Positions 5,533 to 8,335 of a stretch of 8,335 bases of DNA are shown piece after piece. Position 1 is the first letter of the stretch, and each line of letters opens with the position of its first letter. The translations under genes were made by a program, and so were the position numbers. The DNA is from Betaproteobacteria bacterium (lineage in GTDB: Bacteria; Pseudomonadota; Gammaproteobacteria; Burkholderiales; SG8-39), in assembly GCA_019237595.1 (NCBI GenBank), contig JAFAGU010000097.1, positions 1 to 8,335 on the forward strand. The letters run 5' to 3'. The notes below the pieces were generated by a model that was not told the origin of the DNA, did not search any database, and saw only the letters and a list, made by a program, of their open reading frames with translations.

Positions 5533-6176
5533 TTCGGCGCGAAGCAGTAAAGGAGGCCGGCGCCTCCGGTCGACACGAGCGCGTCCTGGCCGCAGCCGCG
5601 CGTGCCGTGCGAGGAGTTCCACGACTTCATGTGCCAGGTGTCCTTGAGGCCGGTGCGGTCAGCGTGCCCGACGATCGCCGAGCCCTCGCCGCTCTTCGTC
5701 CAGTTGCCGCACGTGGTGTCGCCGCCGGCGGTGGAGAAGCGCCCGTCGGGATCGGAGCCCGTCAGGATGTCGTGCTGGTTCGGGTTGTCGCCGCGGCCCT
5801 TTACCGGCTCGCCCTTCTCCGTGAGCGCGGTCTGCTTGGTGATGTTGTTCCTGTCGGAGTGCAGGTCGTCGACGTTCTTCGCGATCATCACGCCCTTGGC
5901 GTTGTACCAGGGCCCCTTGCCGATGCGCTCTCGCGCGCTCACGCCCGCGTCGCCGCCGGGCAGCGTGGTGCTAAGGTAGGCGCGCCAGGTGTCCTTCCTC
6001 GAGCCCGCCGCCTTGGCGAGCTGCGAGCAGTAGGCATCGGCGCCTTCCAGGCCGCCGTAGTTGGCGCCCTCGCCCTTGCCGACGCTCGTGACGAAGAACG
6101 ACATGTCTTCTGCCTGCGCGGGCAGGCCGGCGCCGAGCAGCGCGACCACGCCCAGGGTCAGTGCGGATTTCTTCAC
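5529..6176 (-). CDS. Secreted lectin-like protein (endostatin/C-type-lectin-like fold)
   Basis: 215 residues from GTG 6174-6176, chosen because GGAGGA lies 6 nt upstream and the signal peptide then starts cleanly (VKKSALTLGVVALLGAGLPAQA, cleavage before EDMSFFV). The mature protein has MSFFVTSVGKG, GGLEGADAYC, WRAYLST, ARERIGKGPWYNAKG, HDILTGSDPDG, CGNWTKSGEGSA, KSWNSSHGTRGC and GGAGLLYCFA. From memory this pattern matches bacterial exported proteins annotated as lectins, with a fold related to C-type lectin/endostatin domains. Four Cys in the mature chain (in AYCSQ, TTCGN, RGCGQ and LYCFA) could form two disulfides in the periplasm or outside. No ligand is known. Its stop overlaps that of the second Bug receptor. 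It lies 87 bp downstream of the YghA-type SDR on the same strand. Confidence 0.83.
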   Translation of the reverse strand: MKKSALTLGVVALLGAGLPAQAEDMSFFVTSVGKGEGANYGGLEGADAYCSQLAKAAGSRKDTWRAYLSTTLPGGDAGVSARERIGKGPWYNAKGVMIAKNVDDLHSDRNNITKQTALTEKGEPVKGRGDNPNQHDILTGSDPDGRFSTAGGDTTCGNWTKSGEGSAIVGHADRTGLKDTWHMKSWNSSHGTRGCGQDALVSTGGAGLLYCFAPN

Positions 6177-6182
6177 GGGTGC

Positions 6183-6188
6183 TCCTCC
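6183..6188 (-). promoter_or_regulatory. Ribosome binding site of the lectin-like gene
   Basis: The minus strand reads GGAGGA with 6 nt to the GTG at 6176. It decides for GTG over an ATG 14 codons further upstream, which would put the ribosome site and a non-signal-like leader inside the protein. Confidence 0.75.
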
Positions 6189-6200
6189 AGAGGTTGGGAT

Positions 6201-6228
6201 GCTGCCGGCGGTGAACACGCGCGGCAGC
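6201..6228. repeat. Inverted repeat between the YghA-type SDR and the lectin-like gene
   Basis: GCTGCCG (6201-6207) and CGGCAGC (6222-6228) form a perfect 7-bp stem with a 14-nt loop in the 87-bp gap 6177-6263. On the minus strand it follows the SDR stop and precedes the lectin ribosome site. No T-run follows it, so it is not a standard intrinsic terminator. It could be an operator, an mRNA-stabilising hairpin or chance in GC-rich DNA. The rest of the gap shows only a TAGGAT box (minus strand) without a -35 partner. Confidence 0.35.
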
Positions 6229-6263
6229 CGGTTTAATCCTACCGTCCCCTGGGCTTCTGGCTG

Positions 6264-7274
6264 CTACGGTCCCCCACGCCCCCCGACCGCGGCGAAGACC
6301 TGGCCCGTCGAGTAGCTGGACTCGGGCGAGGCGAGGAGCACGTAGATGCCGGCGAGCTCCGCGGGCTGGCCGGGGCGGCCCATCGGCGTTTCCTTGCCGA
6401 ACTCCGGCAGGTCCTCGGTCGGCTGCCCGCCGGTGACCTGGAGCGGCGTCCAGAACGGCCCGGGCGCGACCGCGTTCACCCGGATGCCCTTGGGCGCGAG
6501 CTGCTTCGCGAGCGCCTTGGTGAAGATCATGATGGCGCCCTTGGTCGAGGCGTAGTCGACGATGTTCTCCGACGGATCGTAGGCGTTGATCGAGGCGGTG
6601 TTGATGATCGCCGCGCCGGGCTTCATGTGCGCGAGCGCCGCCTTCGTGATCCAGAACATCGCGTAGACGTTGGTCTTGAAGGTCTCGTCGAACTGCGCGG
6701 TGGAGATGTCGAGGAGCGAGTCCTGCGATACCTGGCGCGCGGCGTTGTTCACGAGGATATCGAGGCCGCCGAGCTCGCGCACCGCCTGCTCGACGAGCTT
6801 GCGGCAGAACTCCTCGCTCTTGATGTCCCCCGGGATCGCGACCGCGTGCCGGCCGGCGGCCCGGATGTACTCGACGACCTCGCGCGCATCGGGCTCCTCG
6901 GCGGGAAGGTAGTTGATCGCGACGTCGGCGCCTTCGCGCGCGTAGGCGATCGCGGCGGCGCGTCCGATGCCGGAGTCGCCGCCGGTGATGAGGGCCTTGC
7001 GGCCCGCGAGCCGGCCGGAGCCCTTGTAGGATTTCTCGCCGCTGTCCGGGCGCGGATTCATCTTGCTCTGCAGGCCCGGCCACGGCTGCTTCTGCTCGGG
7101 AAGCGGCGGACGCGGATATTCGGTGACCGGATTGGGCGGCGCGGCTTCCGCGCGCGCGCCCTGCGCCGAAAAAGCAGGGCTGGCGGCTTCGGAGGATACG
7201 GCGGCGGCCATGAGCAGGCCGCTCGCGCCGCCGACGAAGATGCGGCGGGAAGTGCTGGTGGGGTCGGTTTTCAT
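6264..7274 (-). CDS. YghA-type SDR oxidoreductase with twin-arginine-like signal
   Basis: 336 residues. Residues ~50-336 match the YghA/YhxD group of short-chain dehydrogenases: YPRPPLPEQKQPWPG (53-67), cofactor motif TGGDSGIG (97-104), NNAA (177-180), catalytic Ser228, Tyr241 and Lys245 in YASTK, then RVNAVAPGPFWTP. Relatives are linked to aldehyde or sugar-alcohol reduction and general stress. Ahead of this is an extension with SRRIFVGG (9-16) and an Ala/Gly-rich hydrophobic stretch to about residue 40, which looks like a Tat export signal; the cofactor would then have to be bound before export. ATG 7274 is preferred because it puts the Arg pair at 10-11; an in-frame start 43 codons upstream would bury it. 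No ribosome site is visible, and instead an 8-bp hairpin ends 4 nt before the ATG. The gene is divergent from the PfpI-family gene. Confidence 0.88.
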   Translation of the reverse strand: MKTDPTSTSRRIFVGGASGLLMAAAVSSEAASPAFSAQGARAEAAPPNPVTEYPRPPLPEQKQPWPGLQSKMNPRPDSGEKSYKGSGRLAGRKALITGGDSGIGRAAAIAYAREGADVAINYLPAEEPDAREVVEYIRAAGRHAVAIPGDIKSEEFCRKLVEQAVRELGGLDILVNNAARQVSQDSLLDISTAQFDETFKTNVYAMFWITKAALAHMKPGAAIINTASINAYDPSENIVDYASTKGAIMIFTKALAKQLAPKGIRVNAVAPGPFWTPLQVTGGQPTEDLPEFGKETPMGRPGQPAELAGIYVLLASPESSYSTGQVFAAVGGRGGP

Positions 7275-7278
7275 GAGG

Positions 7279-7303
7279 ACGGCGCGAGCAAGTAGCGCGC
7301 CGT
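7279..7303. repeat. 8-bp inverted repeat in the leader of the YghA-type SDR
   Basis: ACGGCGCG (7279-7286) and CGCGCCGT (7296-7303) pair perfectly around a 9-nt loop, 4 nt before the SDR start codon on the minus strand, where a ribosome site would normally sit. It could be an mRNA hairpin limiting translation or a dyad operator in the 97-bp divergent region 7275-7371. In the same region, GTGCCG/CGGCAC (7302-7307, 7338-7343) and GCCTCG/CGAGGC (7309-7314, 7345-7350) give crossing stems, a pseudoknot-like order, in the plus-strand leader. High GC makes such matches common. Confidence 0.4.
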
Positions 7304-7359
7304 GCCGGGCCTCGTCAGCGACACGGAACGCTCCTTGCGGCACGCGAGGCTCAACCGTT

Positions 7360-7365
7360 GGAGGA
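7360..7365 (+). promoter_or_regulatory. Ribosome binding site of the PfpI-family gene
   Basis: GGAGGA with a 6-nt spacer to ATG 7372. It fixes this start against the much longer upstream reading frame. Confidence 0.8.
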
Positions 7366-7371
7366 ACAACC

Positions 7372-7977
7372 ATGCCGATGTTGCAAGGAAAGCGTGTGGC
7401 CATTCTCGTCGCCGAGGGCTTCGAGCAGGTCGAGATGACCGGGCCGCGTCAGGCGCTGCAGGAAGCGGGCGCCGAGACGGCGATCGTGTCGCCGGCCAAG
7501 GACGAGGTGCAGGGCTGGAAGCATTTCGACAAGGCGGACAAGTTCCACGTCGACGTGCCGCTCGACGAGGCGAAGGCGGAGGATTTCGACGCGCTCCTCC
7601 TGCCGGGCGGCGTCGCGAATCCCGACCAGCTGCGCATCAATCCCAAGGCTGTACAGTTTGCAAAGGCCTTTGCCGATTCCGGGAAGCCGATCGGCGTCAT
7701 CTGCCACGGGCCCTGGACGCTCATCGAGGCGGGCATCGTGAAGGGACGCACGATGACCTCGTGGCCGGCGCTGAAGACCGACCTGCAGAACGCGGGCGCG
7801 AAATGGGTGGACGCCGAAGTGGTCGTCGACCGCGGCGTCGTCTCGAGCCGCAAGCCCGACGACATCCCGGCGTTCAGCAAGAAGCTCTGCGAGGAGTTCG
7901 CCGAGGGCAACCACGGCCCCGGGCTCACGCAGCGCTCGAAGGATCGCAAGGGATCCGAGCAGCGCGCCCGATCCTGA
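7372..7977 (+). CDS. DJ-1/PfpI family protein (YhbO-like, type 1 glutamine amidotransferase fold)
   Basis: 201 residues, intact. Seen: strand KRVAILVAEGFEQVEMTGP with the conserved Glu at position 21, LLLPGG (75-80), and the nucleophile elbow GVICHGPW with Cys111-His112, then TSWPALKTDL. Family members act as general-stress proteins, with reported deglycase/glyoxalase-type or older protease annotations; which applies here cannot be told. There is no signal peptide, so it is probably cytoplasmic. A basic polar tail (QRSKDRKGSEQRARS) follows the last fold element. It diverges from the YghA-type SDR, which is also stress-associated in relatives, so shared control is plausible. It is convergent with the nuclease gene, with one base between the stops. 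Confidence 0.93.
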   Translation: MPMLQGKRVAILVAEGFEQVEMTGPRQALQEAGAETAIVSPAKDEVQGWKHFDKADKFHVDVPLDEAKAEDFDALLLPGGVANPDQLRINPKAVQFAKAFADSGKPIGVICHGPWTLIEAGIVKGRTMTSWPALKTDLQNAGAKWVDAEVVVDRGVVSSRKPDDIPAFSKKLCEEFAEGNHGPGLTQRSKDRKGSEQRARS

Positions 7978-7978
7978 C

Positions 7979-8335
7979 CTAGCGGTTCTTCTCCCTCCAG
8001 CCCTTCAGCAGCGGGAAGTAGAGCGCGGTGCGCGCGCCTAGGCTCGCGGACGCATAGTCCTCGAGCTGGCGCGCGTAGCGCTCGAGCTCGCGATCGAGGA
8101 AGGCTTCCACGCCCGCGCCTTCGTGGCGGCTCGTCTTGTAGTCCACGATCCAGCGCTCGCCACGCTCGTCGCGGAAGACGCGGTCCATCACGAAGGTGCG
8201 GAAACCGGCTGGCGCGCCCGCCCCCGACATGCGGGCGCGCACGCGCGACTCGCTCGCCGCTTCCGCATGCGGCCCCAGCACCCAGCGTCCGCGCTCGTCG
8301 GCGAGCGCGTTCGCGAGCGCGGCCGCGATCGCGTC
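7979..8335 (-). CDS. C-terminal nuclease end of an AddA/RecB-type helicase-nuclease (cut by right edge)
   Basis: 118 codons plus a TAG stop (complement of 7979-7981), open to the window edge. The visible part has ADERGRWVLGPHAEA, then FVMDRVFRDE and WIVDYKTS, then RYARQLEDYA and LYFPLLKGW. The DR ... DYK ... QxxxY order is the PD-(D/E)XK nuclease signature at the C-terminus of UvrD/AddA/RecB helicase-nucleases that process double-strand breaks; the metal-binding Asp and Lys of DYK are present. The helicase part would lie to the right, outside the window. A GTG at 8279-8281 could start a short ORF, but the frame continues upstream with family-like sequence, so it is internal. Confidence 0.87.
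   Translation of the reverse strand, partial: DAIAAALANALADERGRWVLGPHAEAASESRVRARMSGAGAPAGFRTFVMDRVFRDERGERWIVDYKTSRHEGAGVEAFLDRELERYARQLEDYASASLGARTALYFPLLKGWREKNR

Noticed and set aside
6201..6228. Intrinsic terminator for the YghA-type SDR
   Set aside because: The stem is present but no T-run follows on the minus strand, so it is listed only as an inverted repeat.
4665..6236. A 523-codon plus-strand open frame
   Set aside because: Shifted frame of the second Bug receptor that continues antisense to the lectin-like gene; Arg/Gly-rich with no motifs.
5971..7083. A 370-codon minus-strand open frame
   Set aside because: Shifted frame of the YghA-type SDR and lectin-like genes, both of which have clear motifs in their own frames.

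Overview
The window looks like chromosome of a high-GC betaproteobacterium, probably Burkholderiales. This is an inference from G/C-ending codons, two orphan Bug/TctC-type solute receptors, and a Rieske oxygenase packed with an SDR dehydrogenase. No rRNA, tRNA, CRISPR array, transposase or integrase is visible.

Layout, left to right. (1) Positions 1-378, minus strand: the N-terminal 126 codons of a gene cut by the left edge. Its codons are AT-richer than the rest and include ATA, AGA, GTA, TTA and CTA. A PEYSCPW motif suggests, weakly, a nitrilase-fold protein. (2) 394-1299, minus: a secreted PHB-depolymerase/LpqC-type esterase. Its last ~30 codons share the AT-richer style of (1), giving a composition breakpoint near 485. 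(3) 1298-4283, plus: a compact operon-like set of Rieske aromatic-ring oxygenase, Bug receptor and SDR dehydrogenase. It is plausibly a module for capturing and oxidising an aromatic or other organic acid. (4) 4284-4493, minus: a small glycine-zipper lipoprotein. (5) 4567-5532, plus: a second Bug receptor. (6) 5529-6176, minus: a secreted lectin-like protein. (7) 6264-7274, minus: a YghA-type SDR with a twin-arginine-like signal. (8) 7372-7977, plus: a DJ-1/PfpI-family protein, divergent from the SDR across 97 bp. (9) 7979-8335, minus: the C-terminal nuclease end of an AddA/RecB-type helicase-nuclease, cut by the right edge.

Gene packing is extreme. The esterase and oxygenase share start-codon bases. 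Two convergent pairs abut or nearly abut (4283/4284 and 7977/7979), and a third overlaps at a CTAG shared by both stop codons (5529-5532). No U-tract terminator was recognised.

I see no clearly new multi-gene system. The most unusual items are the compositionally foreign left edge, the dehydrogenase that lacks a canonical start where its fold should begin, the apparently exported SDR with a hairpin directly before its start, and the sharing of start and stop bases between opposing genes.
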